Assembly (NCBI RefSeq): GCF_004362395.1
Contig: NZ_SNWE01000011.1
Span: 78,726-142,725 of the forward strand
From: Salegentibacter sp. 24
Lineage (GTDB): Bacteria > Bacteroidota > Bacteroidia > Flavobacteriales > Flavobacteriaceae
Length of the DNA stretch: 64,000 bases
Reading direction: 5' to 3'
This document shows positions 10,124 to 19,620 of this stretch, piece after piece. The notes under the pieces are model-generated. The model saw only the letters and a program-made list of their open reading frames with translations, was not told the DNA's origin and did not search any database. Both the position numbers and the translations under genes were made by a program. How positions within the stretch are numbered: the stretch's first letter is position 1; each line of letters starts with the position of its first letter.

Positions 10124-11146
10124 TTAAGATTTGGTAGAATTTCTTTCCACTAAACTTGTTTCCACGATCACCGTTTTATAGGAATCTTCATCCTCTGGTT
10201 TGCGTTCCAATTTATCTATTAATAACCTTGCTGCTTCGGCTCCCATCCGCTCTCCATGTTGACTTACCGTGGTTAGACTGGGAATAAAACGTTTAGAAAG
10301 TTCTCCGTCGGTAAAACCGATTACCGAAACATCTTCTGGAACTTTTAAACCTTTTTCCTGGATGGCCTTTATAGCATGAATGGCAAAATGTTCATTGACG
10401 GCAAATACCGCATCAAGTTCATTATTATTGATAAACTCTTTTATTTTAGCTTCACTATTATCCATATCCTCTATTTTAAGGATAAGATCCTGGTCAACTT
10501 CGAAATTATTGTCTCTTAGAATGTTCAGATAACCACGGGTTCTAAGTTTCCCGACACTAACGTAATCTACCGTAGAAACAAGTCCAATTTTCCTGGCTCC
10601 TTTATCTATGAGGTGTTGTACCGCTTTTTTAGCACCAATTACATCGTCGATAATCACCTTATCACAATGTATTTCATCCACCACCCTATCGAACAAAACC
10701 ACTGGCATTCCCTGGTTGATCACTTCAATTAAGTGATGGTAATCTTCTTTTTGCATAGTTTCCTTGGCCAGAGAGAGAATAAAACCATCAGTACTCCCGT
10801 TAGCCAGTAGTTCAAGATTTAATACCTCTTTATCGAAAGAATTGTTAGAAAGGCAGACAATTACATTATAGCCTTTTTCATTAGCTACCTGCTCAACACC
10901 GCTGATTACAGTAGTAAAAAAATAATGAACTATTTCCGGAATAATAATTCCTATCGTTTTTGTTTTCCTGTTCTTTAAACTTAAAGCGATATTATTAGGC
11001 CGGTAATTATAAAGTTTTGCAAAAGCTTTAATCTTTTTTCGGGTTTCTTCCCCTATTTCAGAACTATCACGCAGCGCTTTTGAAACAGTGGAAATCGATA
11101 CATCTAATTCTCGCGCAATTTGTTTTAAAGTCAATTTCGGCCTCAT
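10124..11146 (-). CDS. LacI-family transcriptional regulator of the starch/maltose locus
   Basis: 340 residues: an N-terminal LacI helix-turn-helix (about 4-25; LKQIARELDVSISTVSKALR), hinge helix (YRPNNIALSL) and a periplasmic-binding-protein-like ligand domain (about 60-340; IGIIIPEIVHYFF). It is transcribed divergently from susC with 225 bp between, and its 3' end faces the transporter operon. Bacteroidetes starch and maltodextrin loci commonly use such regulators; a maltodextrin or maltose effector is inferred. Candidate operators with an AACGTT core lie upstream of susC, the transporter and pfkA. Confidence 0.9.
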   Translation of the reverse strand: MRPKLTLKQIARELDVSISTVSKALRDSSEIGEETRKKIKAFAKLYNYRPNNIALSLKNRKTKTIGIIIPEIVHYFFTTVISGVEQVANEKGYNVIVCLSNNSFDKEVLNLELLANGSTDGFILSLAKETMQKEDYHHLIEVINQGMPVVLFDRVVDEIHCDKVIIDDVIGAKKAVQHLIDKGARKIGLVSTVDYVSVGKLRTRGYLNILRDNNFEVDQDLILKIEDMDNSEAKIKEFINNNELDAVFAVNEHFAIHAIKAIQEKGLKVPEDVSVIGFTDGELSKRFIPSLTTVSQHGERMGAEAARLLIDKLERKPEDEDSYKTVIVETSLVERNSTKS

Positions 11147-11249
11147 AGAAATCTTTTATTTAGAAATAATGCTAGGATTATTTTTAAGATGTCGTAAAAA
11201 TACCATAAAAATTACGCTATACCTTTAAAAAACAAAAGTTTTCAACACT

Positions 11250-11259
11250 CAAACGTTTG
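11250..11259 (+). promoter_or_regulatory. Candidate LacI operator in the lacI-susC intergenic region
   Basis: CAAACGTTTG is a perfect 10-bp palindrome with central CG inside TCAAACGTTTGCGC, the type of site bound by LacI-family proteins. It lies 122 bp before the susC start and 104 bp before the lacI start, so it could control both. Confidence 0.5.
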
Positions 11260-11320
11260 CGCAAAATACTGCCTGGAAAACGCCCATTTCTTTACATTGT
11301 ATTTACATACATTTAACCTC

Positions 11321-11338
11321 AGGAAGTAAAAATATAAG
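11321..11338 (+). repeat. 18-bp direct repeat, copy 2 (susC leader)
   Basis: Second identical copy of AGGAAGTAAAAATATAAG, ending 33 bp before the susC start codon. Together with 10044-10061 it flanks lacI. Confidence 0.7.
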
Positions 11339-11371
11339 CTTAATTTTTATTAAAAATCAATAAAATATTTT

Positions 11372-14290
11372 ATGAAAACACTATTTAAAAGCACGTTGAT
11401 GTTGCTCTTTATGCTGCCAATGAGCTTTTTCGCACAGCAAACAGTTAGCGGAGTTGTTACGGAAAGTTCAACGGAGCTTCCGGTTCCTGGCGTTAACGTT
11501 ATTGTCAAAGGAACTTCCAACGGAACTGTTACAGATTTTGATGGTAATTACTCCCTTGAAAATGTAAGCGAGGACGATATCCTTGTCTACTCTTTTCTTG
11601 GTTTTACTACCCAAGAAATACCTTTTGAAGGCCAGGCAACAATAAATGTACAATTGGATGAAGACCAGGCCACTTTGGAGGAAGTTGTTCTTATTGGTTA
11701 TGGTAGTACTTCGGAGCAGGATGCAACAGGATCCGTTGAAAAGATTTCTCCGGAAAGCTTTAACCAGGGCGCAGTTGTTTCACCTGAACAATTAATTGCA
11801 GGAAAATCGGCCGGGGTAAGAATAACTCCTGGCAGCGGAGAACCTGGCGGTGGTGGTGAAATTAGGATCCGGGGTGGCTCTTCCTTATCAGGAAATAACT
11901 CTCCCCTTATCGTGGTAGACGGGATTCCATTAGACCAACGTGGTGTTCAGGGTGTTAGAAACCCTTTAAACGCTATAAACCCTAACGAGATTGAAGATTT
12001 TGTTATATTAAAAGATGCCGCAGCAACCTCTATTTATGGTTCCAGGGCTTCTAACGGGGTTATACTGATTACCACTAAAAACGGTAAAGAGAATACCCCT
12101 CTTTCATTGACTTATGATCTTAAAGTATCAGCAGGTAGAATTATAGATAAAGTAGACGTTCTTAATGCTTCGGAATTTAGAACATTAATTTCTGAAACTC
12201 CGGGTACCGATATTTCTTTATTAGGAGATACTGAGACCGATTGGCAAGACCAGATTTATCAAACTTCTGTAGGGGCTATCCATAATTTTACCGCCACACA
12301 GGGTTTTGAGAATTTAACATACCGCATTAATTTTAATCATACTTCTCAAACCGGGGTGTTAAAAACCGATGTTTACGAAAGAAATGCCCTGAACATCTCC
12401 CTGAGTCAGGATTTATTCGATAATCATTTAAAATTAACTTTTTCTACCAAAGGAATTGTGGATGAAAATCGTTTCGCCGATCAGGGAGCCATTGGTTCCG
12501 CTGTGGCTTTTGATCCGACCCAACCTGTGTATGATGCAGATAGCTATTTTGACGGGTATTTTGAACATACCCTTTCACCAGGCCAGCAGCAAATCCAGGC
12601 TACCCGAAACCCCTTGGCCCTTTTGGAACAATTAGATGGTCGCGGGGTGACCAAAAGGAATATAACCAACCTCAATGCAGAGTATAAATTTCATTTTCTT
12701 CCGGAATTGAAATTTAATGTAAATGCTGGGTTTGATTATGCAGATAACCAGGGTCACAACAGAAGACCTTTAACATCGGCAGCCAACAATCAGGATATTC
12801 CATATTTTGAAGAATACGGTGGATTCAACAGAAATACCTTGCTGGATTTTTATTTCAATTATAGAAATGATATAGATTTCTTGAATACCGAAGTAGATTT
12901 AACAGCAGGACATTCTTACCAGGAATTTTATATTACCAGTAAGAGAGTGGAAACGATCTCTAATGAAATTCAGGAATTTCCAAGAGCGATCAACCGTAAT
13001 GCTTTAGAATCCTATTTTGCGCGAGCCAGCTTTGATATTGCCGACAAATATTTACTCTCAGGTAGTGTTAGAAGAGATGGTTCGTCAAGATTTGGAGGAG
13101 ATAACAAATGGAGTATTTTCCCTGCGGTATCCGTTGGATGGAAATTGGAAAACGAAGAATTCCTAAAAGATTCTGACGTAGTAAATCAATTAAAGCTTCG
13201 TGCAGGATACGGAATAACAGGGAATCAGGAAATAGGACCTAATTATGGTTACTTTGGAATTTATAACCCAAGTGTTGGTGGAGTTCGTTACCAGTTTGGT
13301 AATCAATTTTACAATACCCTTCGTCCAGAGGCTTTTGATTCAGAACTAAAATGGGAGGAATTAAAAACCTACAACCTCGGTATCGATTACGGTTTCTTCA
13401 ATAACAGAATTTCCGGTACAGTAGAAGCGTATTATAGAGAAACTGAAGATTTACTGGCCACTGTCCCAGTTCCTGCAGGTGCTAACCTAACGGACCTTCT
13501 GGTAACCAACGTAGGTAACACGGTTAGTAAAGGACTTGAATTTGGGATTAATGGTGCCATTGTTAGACAGGAAGATTTTGACTGGGAAATGAACTATAAT
13601 ATAACGTTCCAGGATTTGGAAATCACAAACCTCACTTTGGGAGAAAATCCAGATTTTCAAATTCCTCAAGGTGGAATTAGTGGAGGTGTTGGTAACAACA
13701 TTCAACTTTGGAAAGAAGGTTATGACCCAACCACTTTTAATGTATTCCGCCAGGTATACAATGAAGCAGGACAACCCATAGAAGGGGCCTATGTAGATGT
13801 AAATGGTGACAACGAAATTACTGAAGAAGACCGTGTTCCCTACAAAAAAGCAACCCCGGATTATTATATGGGCTTTACCAATACCATGAGATATAAAAAC
13901 CTGGACTTCAGTTTTACTTTCAGAGGGAACTTCGGAAACTATATGTATAATAATACACAATCTGGAAACGGATTCGTGGAAGCCGGTACTAATACGCCCC
14001 AGCCATACTACTCCAATTTTAACAGCAATGTTCTGGAAAGTAATTTTAGAAACAACCAGTTGTTTTCTGATTACTACATCCAAAGTGCTGATTTTGTGAA
14101 ACTGGACAACATTTCAGTAGGGTATTTCTTCCCTGGAGATAAGCTGGATGTAAGAACTTCACTAACCGCAACCAACGTTTGGACCATAACCGATTATGAA
14201 GGTTTGGATCCTGAAATTGCAAACGGAATAGACAATAATTTTTATCCAAGATCTACCACCATTGTACTTGGATTAAATCTTTCATTTTAA
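11372..14290 (+). CDS. SusC-like TonB-dependent receptor
   Basis: Outer-membrane TonB-dependent importer, here presumably of maltodextrins. The 972-residue protein has a signal peptide (about 1-21, ending FFAQ) and a carboxypeptidase-regulatory-like domain (VSGVVTESSTELPVPGVNV, about 24-105). The plug domain follows (about 115-240; EEVVLIGYGS start, SIYGSRASNGVILITTK end), then a 22-strand barrel ending LGLNLSF with the C-terminal aromatic residue. susD follows after 22 bp. The long leader with a LacI-type palindrome suggests induction by sugar. Confidence 0.95.
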   Translation: MKTLFKSTLMLLFMLPMSFFAQQTVSGVVTESSTELPVPGVNVIVKGTSNGTVTDFDGNYSLENVSEDDILVYSFLGFTTQEIPFEGQATINVQLDEDQATLEEVVLIGYGSTSEQDATGSVEKISPESFNQGAVVSPEQLIAGKSAGVRITPGSGEPGGGGEIRIRGGSSLSGNNSPLIVVDGIPLDQRGVQGVRNPLNAINPNEIEDFVILKDAAATSIYGSRASNGVILITTKNGKENTPLSLTYDLKVSAGRIIDKVDVLNASEFRTLISETPGTDISLLGDTETDWQDQIYQTSVGAIHNFTATQGFENLTYRINFNHTSQTGVLKTDVYERNALNISLSQDLFDNHLKLTFSTKGIVDENRFADQGAIGSAVAFDPTQPVYDADSYFDGYFEHTLSPGQQQIQATRNPLALLEQLDGRGVTKRNITNLNAEYKFHFLPELKFNVNAGFDYADNQGHNRRPLTSAANNQDIPYFEEYGGFNRNTLLDFYFNYRNDIDFLNTEVDLTAGHSYQEFYITSKRVETISNEIQEFPRAINRNALESYFARASFDIADKYLLSGSVRRDGSSRFGGDNKWSIFPAVSVGWKLENEEFLKDSDVVNQLKLRAGYGITGNQEIGPNYGYFGIYNPSVGGVRYQFGNQFYNTLRPEAFDSELKWEELKTYNLGIDYGFFNNRISGTVEAYYRETEDLLATVPVPAGANLTDLLVTNVGNTVSKGLEFGINGAIVRQEDFDWEMNYNITFQDLEITNLTLGENPDFQIPQGGISGGVGNNIQLWKEGYDPTTFNVFRQVYNEAGQPIEGAYVDVNGDNEITEEDRVPYKKATPDYYMGFTNTMRYKNLDFSFTFRGNFGNYMYNNTQSGNGFVEAGTNTPQPYYSNFNSNVLESNFRNNQLFSDYYIQSADFVKLDNISVGYFFPGDKLDVRTSLTATNVWTITDYEGLDPEIANGIDNNFYPRSTTIVLGLNLSF

Positions 14291-14312
14291 GAAATAATTT
14301 AATAGATAAGCT

Positions 14313-15899
14313 ATGTTAAAAACAATAAAACCATTCCTAATCCTTTTTATAAGCGCAAATTTATTTTGGGCTTGTGAAGATGATTTGGATTTGCAGCCTG
14401 AAGATAATAGGCTCACGGCTGAAAATACTTTTGAAGATCCCGCGTCCTATAAACAATTTTTGGCAAAACTTTATGCTGGTCTTGCGGTAAGCGGTCAGGA
14501 AGGTCCTGCCGGAGACCCGGATCTTGTTGGGCTTGATGAAGGTTTCTCCCAGTATTTAAGATTGTACTGGTCTATGCAGGAACTGACCACCGATGAAGCG
14601 GTCATAGGATGGAACGATGGTACCATCCAGGACTTGCATGCCCAGAACTGGACTGCTGGTAACGAATTTATTAGAACCATGTACTACAGGATATTGTACC
14701 AGGTTTCCCTTACCAATGAGTTTTTAAGACAAAGCACTCCGGAACTTTTAGATGCCAGAGGCCTCACTGCCGAGGATAAAGAAAATGTAGGGCAGTACCG
14801 TGCCGAAGCCAGGTTTCTAAGAGCGCTTCATTACTACCATGCGCTGGATCTTTTTGGAAATGTGCCATTTGTTACCGAAGAAGACCCCATAGGAGCTTTT
14901 CTTCCACAACAAATTCAAAGACCGGAATTATTTGATTATGTAGAAAGCGAACTTTTAGCTATAGAGAGTGAGATGGCAAGTCCAAATTCCAATGAATATG
15001 GACGAGCTGATCAGGCAGCTGCCTGGATGCTACTTTCAAAATTATACCTGAATGCTGAAGTGTATACCGGGGAAGCGCGATATGCTGATGCCCTGTCATA
15101 CGCTGAAAAAGTAATAAATGCGAATTATAGTTTAGTAGACAATTATCAGAAATTATTCCTTGCAGATAACAGTACCAATGGAGCTCAATCTGAAATAATC
15201 TTCCCGATTACTTTTGATGGCCAGGAGACCCAATCCTATGGAGGAATGGCATTTATCATTCACGCAGCTGTAGGTGGTGAAATGGATCCTGCTGATTTTG
15301 GCGTAAGTAGTGGTTGGGCCGGGTTAAGAACTACTGCCGCCTTGGTGGATAAATTCCCAAATGGCGCTGAATCTCAAGACGAAAGAGCGATGTTCTTTAC
15401 GGAAGGACAATCAAAGGAAATAGATGATATTTCTAGCTTTAATGACGGGTATGCCGTCACTAAATTTAAGAACGTTACCGTAGAAGGAGAATGGGGGTCT
15501 GATGATACCGGGGAATTTCCGGATACAGATTTTCCAATGTTTAGACTTGCAGATACCTATTTGATGTATGCTGAAGCTCACCTTAGAGGAGGTGGCGGAA
15601 GTGCATCCGCAGCGCTAGCTTATGTGAATGAACTTAGAGCACGAGCAGAAGCTGAACCCATTGAAGCATCAGATCTTAGTCTGGATCTGATCCTCGAGGA
15701 GCGTGCCCGAGAATTATACTGGGAAGCAAAAAGAAGAACTGATCTTATTAGGTTTAACCAATTTACAGAAAATGGAGTTTGGCCTTGGAAAGGTGGAGTA
15801 CCCCAGGGAACTACAACCCAAAGTTTTAGAAACCTAATGCCTATTCCGGCTTCAGATTTAGGAGTAAATACCAATTTAGAACAAAATCCAGGATATTAA
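14313..15899 (+). CDS. SusD-like starch-binding outer-membrane lipoprotein
   Basis: Surface lipoprotein forming the lid of the SusC transporter and binding starch oligosaccharides. 528 residues, with a lipoprotein signal (LFWAC, Cys21), then a TPR-rich SusD fold. Typical RagB/SusD features are YRAEARFLRALHYYHALDLFG (about 163-183) and the C-terminal ERARELYWEAKRRTDLIRF. It lies 22 bp after susC and 18 bp before the susE-like gene, so one operon is likely. Confidence 0.95.
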   Translation: MLKTIKPFLILFISANLFWACEDDLDLQPEDNRLTAENTFEDPASYKQFLAKLYAGLAVSGQEGPAGDPDLVGLDEGFSQYLRLYWSMQELTTDEAVIGWNDGTIQDLHAQNWTAGNEFIRTMYYRILYQVSLTNEFLRQSTPELLDARGLTAEDKENVGQYRAEARFLRALHYYHALDLFGNVPFVTEEDPIGAFLPQQIQRPELFDYVESELLAIESEMASPNSNEYGRADQAAAWMLLSKLYLNAEVYTGEARYADALSYAEKVINANYSLVDNYQKLFLADNSTNGAQSEIIFPITFDGQETQSYGGMAFIIHAAVGGEMDPADFGVSSGWAGLRTTAALVDKFPNGAESQDERAMFFTEGQSKEIDDISSFNDGYAVTKFKNVTVEGEWGSDDTGEFPDTDFPMFRLADTYLMYAEAHLRGGGGSASAALAYVNELRARAEAEPIEASDLSLDLILEERARELYWEAKRRTDLIRFNQFTENGVWPWKGGVPQGTTTQSFRNLMPIPASDLGVNTNLEQNPGY

Positions 15900-15917
15900 T
15901 TTTATAAATAAATTAAA

Positions 15918-17063
15918 ATGAAGAAATTTTCAATTTTATTTTTAGCATTCATTGCGCTAATTAGCTTTAACGCGTGTACACAAGACGATGATATTGTATT
16001 TGTTGCACAACCAGACCCTGAAGGAATTCAGTTCAGCAATTCATTTCAAGGTGCTTACGTGCTACCAGCGGGCAACCCTGATAATCTTGCCGAAAGATTT
16101 GTTTGGGAGGAAGTTGATTTTGAAGCTCCTACCACCATTACCTACGAATTACAGGCTTCAGCTGACCAATCTTTTGGGGACTTTATGGTCATAGGTAATA
16201 CCGGAGGTAACAATCTTGGGGTGACTGTGGGTCAAATGAGACAACTTGCTGAAGATGCAGGTTTAGATAACGATCCTGAAACCGAAATGCCAAACACAGG
16301 CACTGTATATTTTAGAGTGCGTGCTTTCGCAGGAGAGGGTGCTGGAAATGCTTTAGAAGAATTTTCCGAGCCCGTAAGTATAAATGTTGAGCTTCCAGAA
16401 GCTGTAGAAGAGGAAGAAGAGAGCAAACTAGAGCTTTATCTTGTCGGGGATGCGACTGCTGCTGGTTGGGATCCTGCCAATAATAACACCCCTTTATTCA
16501 GAGATGCTGAAAATGAAAGTATCTATTACTTTGAAGGCCGATTTGCCGGGGGTGCGGATGTCGAAGGTTTTAAATTTCTACAAACTACCGAATGGCAACC
16601 TCAATGGGGACTTTCTGATGGAGAACTTACCAACAGTGAGATACTGGGGAATGATCCGCAAGCTTTTCCAGTACCAAATGATGCGTACTATTCATTAATG
16701 GTAAATGTTGAGGAAATGAGCTATACCTGGGAAGAAATAGATGAAACTACTGCCGAAGTTCAAACCAACATCGGAATAATTGGAGATTCTACTCCTAGTG
16801 GTTGGGATGCCGATACCGATATGACCCAATCCGAATTTAACCCTCACATCTGGTATATTCAGGGAATTGAATTAGTGGACGGCTTTGCAAAGTTCAGAGC
16901 AAATGATGCCTGGGATCTTAACTGGGGTGCTGAAACACCAGTTAGCGGGCAAACCACTACAGGTGGCCCGGACATCCCGGTAACTGCCGGAACTTATGAT
17001 GTTTGGTTTAATACACTTGACGGTCGTTATATCTTTATTCCTCAAGCGGTGGAAGAAGAATAA
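15918..17063 (+). CDS. SusE/SusF-like starch-binding lipoprotein
   Basis: 381-residue surface lipoprotein (signal ending ISFNAC, Cys20). An N-terminal SusE-type domain (about 25-155) is followed by an acidic EEEEE linker. Two related beta-sandwich modules come next, the first with LYLVGDATAAGWDP (about 175) and the second with IGIIGDSTPSGWDA (about 288). These are the pattern of SusE/SusF carbohydrate-binding modules, with Trp residues suited to stacking on glucans. It has no catalytic motifs. It probably helps hold starch at the cell surface next to SusCD and the amylase. A terminator hairpin starts 14 bp after its stop codon. Confidence 0.85.
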   Translation: MKKFSILFLAFIALISFNACTQDDDIVFVAQPDPEGIQFSNSFQGAYVLPAGNPDNLAERFVWEEVDFEAPTTITYELQASADQSFGDFMVIGNTGGNNLGVTVGQMRQLAEDAGLDNDPETEMPNTGTVYFRVRAFAGEGAGNALEEFSEPVSINVELPEAVEEEEESKLELYLVGDATAAGWDPANNNTPLFRDAENESIYYFEGRFAGGADVEGFKFLQTTEWQPQWGLSDGELTNSEILGNDPQAFPVPNDAYYSLMVNVEEMSYTWEEIDETTAEVQTNIGIIGDSTPSGWDADTDMTQSEFNPHIWYIQGIELVDGFAKFRANDAWDLNWGAETPVSGQTTTGGPDIPVTAGTYDVWFNTLDGRYIFIPQAVEEE

Positions 17064-17077
17064 AAATAAATTTAATG

Positions 17078-17104
17078 AAGGGCTGCTGTTGTGCAGCCCT
17101 TTTT
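17078..17104 (+). terminator. Terminator or attenuator between the susE-like and amylase genes
   Basis: A 9-bp perfect stem AAGGGCTGC / GCAGCCCTT with a 6-base loop, followed by TTTT. It lies inside the SusCDE-amylase unit, only 13 bp before the amylase start codon, so it may reduce rather than stop transcription into the amylase gene. Confidence 0.8.
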
Positions 17105-17116
17105 AATTCAATTAAT

Positions 17117-18577
17117 ATGAGAAAAAATAAATTTCTATTTCTATTTCCATTTATTTTCTGCTTTCTCTTAGTGATTTCAAGTTGTTCCAAAGAGGAAGAT
17201 GAAGCTGCTAATACTACCGAGGAAATTACCGGGGAAGAAGGGCAAGAAGAAACTCCTGAAGAACCCGTAGCTTTAGACCTTTCGCAATATTCTACAGGAC
17301 AAAAAGTAATGATGCAAACCTTTTATTGGGATGTGGAACCCCGATTCGAGTGGTGGAACAATCTTTCGGATAAAGTCGAAGGCTGGGCAGAGGCTGGGAT
17401 TGATAGACTATGGCTTCCAGTGGCAACTAAAGGCCAATCTGGTGGATATTCTATGGGCTACGATCCTTCCGATTATTTCGATTTCGGTCAATACGACCAG
17501 CACGGAACTATTCCAACACGTTTTGGAACAAAAGAAGAATTGGAAGACCTTATTACCAAATCTCATGATCTGGGTTTGGAAGTGATTGCTGATATTGTTT
17601 TAAACCACAATTCCGGGGGCGGACTGGAATACAATCCCTATCGTGAAAAAGAAACCTACACTAATTTCGATGAACAACACGGAAATGCTTCCGGGATGTT
17701 CAATAGAAGTTACGAACATTTTCATCCTAACGATGTTAGCCAGAGTGACCGGGGAGATCTTTTCTTTTCCGAACAGGATGTAGACCATGATGTACCCTAT
17801 GTACAGGATTGGTTATGGAAAAAGGATAATTCCGTTGCAAAATATTATAAGAACGAAATGGGTTTTGATGGCTGGCGCTTTGATTATGTAAAAGGTTTTG
17901 CTCCGTGGGTTATTAAAGCCTGGATGGATGAAGTTGGTGGGTTTGCCGTTGGTGAAAACTTTGATGGTAATGCTGATGTTCTGGTAGACTGGGTAGATGC
18001 TACGGGCGTTTCCGCCTTCGATTTCGCCGCATTTTACAAAATGGAAGAAGCCTTTGATCGTTTTGACGACTTAAATTATTTAGATGGAAGTATGCTTAGG
18101 AAGGTTTACCCGAATAAAGCGGTGACATTTGTAGCCAATCATGACACAGAAAAGGACGAAAATGAAGACAATCGCATTGCCAATGAAAATAAAATGAAGG
18201 CATATGCTTATATTTTAACCCACGACGGATATCCGACAATTTTCTATTCAGATTACGAAAATGAAGCGTTTAACGAAGAAATAAAGCAGTTAATCGAGAT
18301 TCATAACAGCCTGGCAATAGGAAATGTAGAAGTGCTTCACGTGGATAATGACGAATATATCATGAAAAGAGCAGGTAATGCTGAAAACCCCGGATTAATT
18401 CTATATATTAGCACCGGAAGTACTACCAAGCGTAGAAACGTTCAAACTAATTGGAATAATGTTACTCTTTTAGATTATAGTAGTAACACAACATACACCC
18501 CTACCTCCGATGAAAACGGAATGGTAACAATTGAAGCTCCGGCGAATGGATATTCAATATATTCCATCACGAAATAG
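17117..18577 (+). CDS. GH13 alpha-amylase, surface lipoprotein (SusG role)
   Basis: Predicted endo-alpha-amylase at the cell surface. I place the start at the ATG at 17117 (MRKNKFLFLF). An in-frame ATG at 17075 would force translation through the terminator hairpin and spoil the signal peptide. The 486-residue product has a lipobox (LVISSC, Cys23), an acidic spacer and a GH13 barrel. Catalytic residues are GWRFD with nucleophile Asp256, VGE with acid Glu280, and ANHD with Asp343; IADIVLNH is region I. A short beta domain ends it. It resembles compact bacterial amylases (MMQTFYWD start) rather than the larger SusG with an inserted CBM58. Confidence 0.92.
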   Translation: MRKNKFLFLFPFIFCFLLVISSCSKEEDEAANTTEEITGEEGQEETPEEPVALDLSQYSTGQKVMMQTFYWDVEPRFEWWNNLSDKVEGWAEAGIDRLWLPVATKGQSGGYSMGYDPSDYFDFGQYDQHGTIPTRFGTKEELEDLITKSHDLGLEVIADIVLNHNSGGGLEYNPYREKETYTNFDEQHGNASGMFNRSYEHFHPNDVSQSDRGDLFFSEQDVDHDVPYVQDWLWKKDNSVAKYYKNEMGFDGWRFDYVKGFAPWVIKAWMDEVGGFAVGENFDGNADVLVDWVDATGVSAFDFAAFYKMEEAFDRFDDLNYLDGSMLRKVYPNKAVTFVANHDTEKDENEDNRIANENKMKAYAYILTHDGYPTIFYSDYENEAFNEEIKQLIEIHNSLAIGNVEVLHVDNDEYIMKRAGNAENPGLILYISTGSTTKRRNVQTNWNNVTLLDYSSNTTYTPTSDENGMVTIEAPANGYSIYSITK

Positions 18578-18615
18578 TTTTATTTTGAATTTTCATAGGT
18601 GTTAATTCAAAGACT

Positions 18616-18648
18616 GGCTGGTTGTTCATTCAACCAGCCTCTTTTTTT
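18616..18648 (+). terminator. Rho-independent terminator after the amylase gene
   Basis: A 9-bp perfect stem GGCTGGTTG / CAACCAGCC with a 6-base loop, followed by TCTTTTTTT. It lies 38 bp after the amylase stop codon and closes the plus-strand starch operon. Confidence 0.9.
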
Positions 18649-18722
18649 ACCAGCCTGTTTTTTATGCATTAACTTAGACAGAGATCGCGTCTGTTGCATT
18701 TCCCTCAAGCAAACTTTATTTT

Positions 18723-18740
18723 AATAATAGGCCTATTATT
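18723..18740. promoter_or_regulatory. 18-bp perfect palindrome upstream of the DoxX-like gene
   Basis: AATAATAGGCCTATTATT reads identically on both strands with no spacer. It lies 124 bp before the DoxX-like start codon, in otherwise featureless DNA after the amylase terminator. A dimeric regulator site is the simplest reading, but no regulator gene is adjacent. Confidence 0.4.
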
Positions 18741-18864
18741 CAACTGATGGAATGATAGTTTAGTCTCACATTTACGGAATCCGGTTTGGGCTCTTATAAA
18801 AAAATGATTATTCTTTGCCCATTATTTATGCTGGTCATCAGCAATATTTTTAAACTAGTTTGAC

Positions 18865-19620
18865 ATGACTTCCAAGCAAGCTACCCTGCTTTTGATAAGG
18901 CTTTCATTAGGAATTATATATTTAACAAGTGGTCTTAGCAAATTAGCTCCTGAGCATTTAGGTAATATTATTGGTCCTGTCGGCCTGGAAAAAGCATTCA
19001 GTGTTTATGGCATTGCTATTTTTATCGATATTACTGCACTTATTCAAATCCTAGTTGGAGCACTATGTCTATCCCAACGCTATGCGATATTGGGCCTGGT
19101 TATACTCTTTCCTCTATCAGTGGGAATATTTATTTTTACGCTTGTTGCGGGTTTTGGTCTCACTCCTATTATTAATGCGTTGCTGCTCGCTTTGTTGCTC
19201 TATGCACTTGTAGCTGAAAAGGAAGCTGTTCAAAAATTAGTGAAATTTAAAATTCAAGGTTTAAGAAGTTCCAATCCCTATTTAAGCTATTCCAATAAGA
19301 AAATCCCTGACCTGGCACTGATCCTTGTTTGTTTAACAAGCGTATTGAGCTTTTTAGAGGGACTAATTCTAAATCTACTGGCAACAATTTCATTTATCTT
19401 ATTTTTTATTAATCTATTTCAGCGAAAAGATTATTTATTTCTGGATTACCTCATTCTAGCTACATTTTTCCTGGTTAGTTTTATCATTGTAAACGCAATG
19501 GTACTTAACAGATTTATTCCAAAGGCATTTTATGTAGTTTTCTTTTTAATTCCTATAGGATTTATACTTTATATGGCAAGAATCATCTATTGGAAATTGG
19601 TAAGCCGTAACCACAAATAA
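18865..19620 (+). CDS. DoxX/MauE-like membrane protein
   Basis: 251-residue integral membrane protein with about seven hydrophobic segments. The opening (LLLIRLSLGIIYLTSGLSKL, then a helix with a G-rich turn and ALIQILVGALCL) matches the DoxX/MauE four-helix pattern seen in quinone- or redox-linked membrane proteins. The C-terminal half adds further helices, which is longer than a plain DoxX (about 130-150). It stands alone between two terminated transcription units. The actual role is unknown; the family call rests on helix pattern and is moderate. Confidence 0.55.
   Translation: MTSKQATLLLIRLSLGIIYLTSGLSKLAPEHLGNIIGPVGLEKAFSVYGIAIFIDITALIQILVGALCLSQRYAILGLVILFPLSVGIFIFTLVAGFGLTPIINALLLALLLYALVAEKEAVQKLVKFKIQGLRSSNPYLSYSNKKIPDLALILVCLTSVLSFLEGLILNLLATISFILFFINLFQRKDYLFLDYLILATFFLVSFIIVNAMVLNRFIPKAFYVVFFLIPIGFILYMARIIYWKLVSRNHK

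Noticed and set aside
17075..17116. Amylase start at the ATG at 17075
   Set aside because: It would translate the terminator hairpin and destroy the lipoprotein signal.
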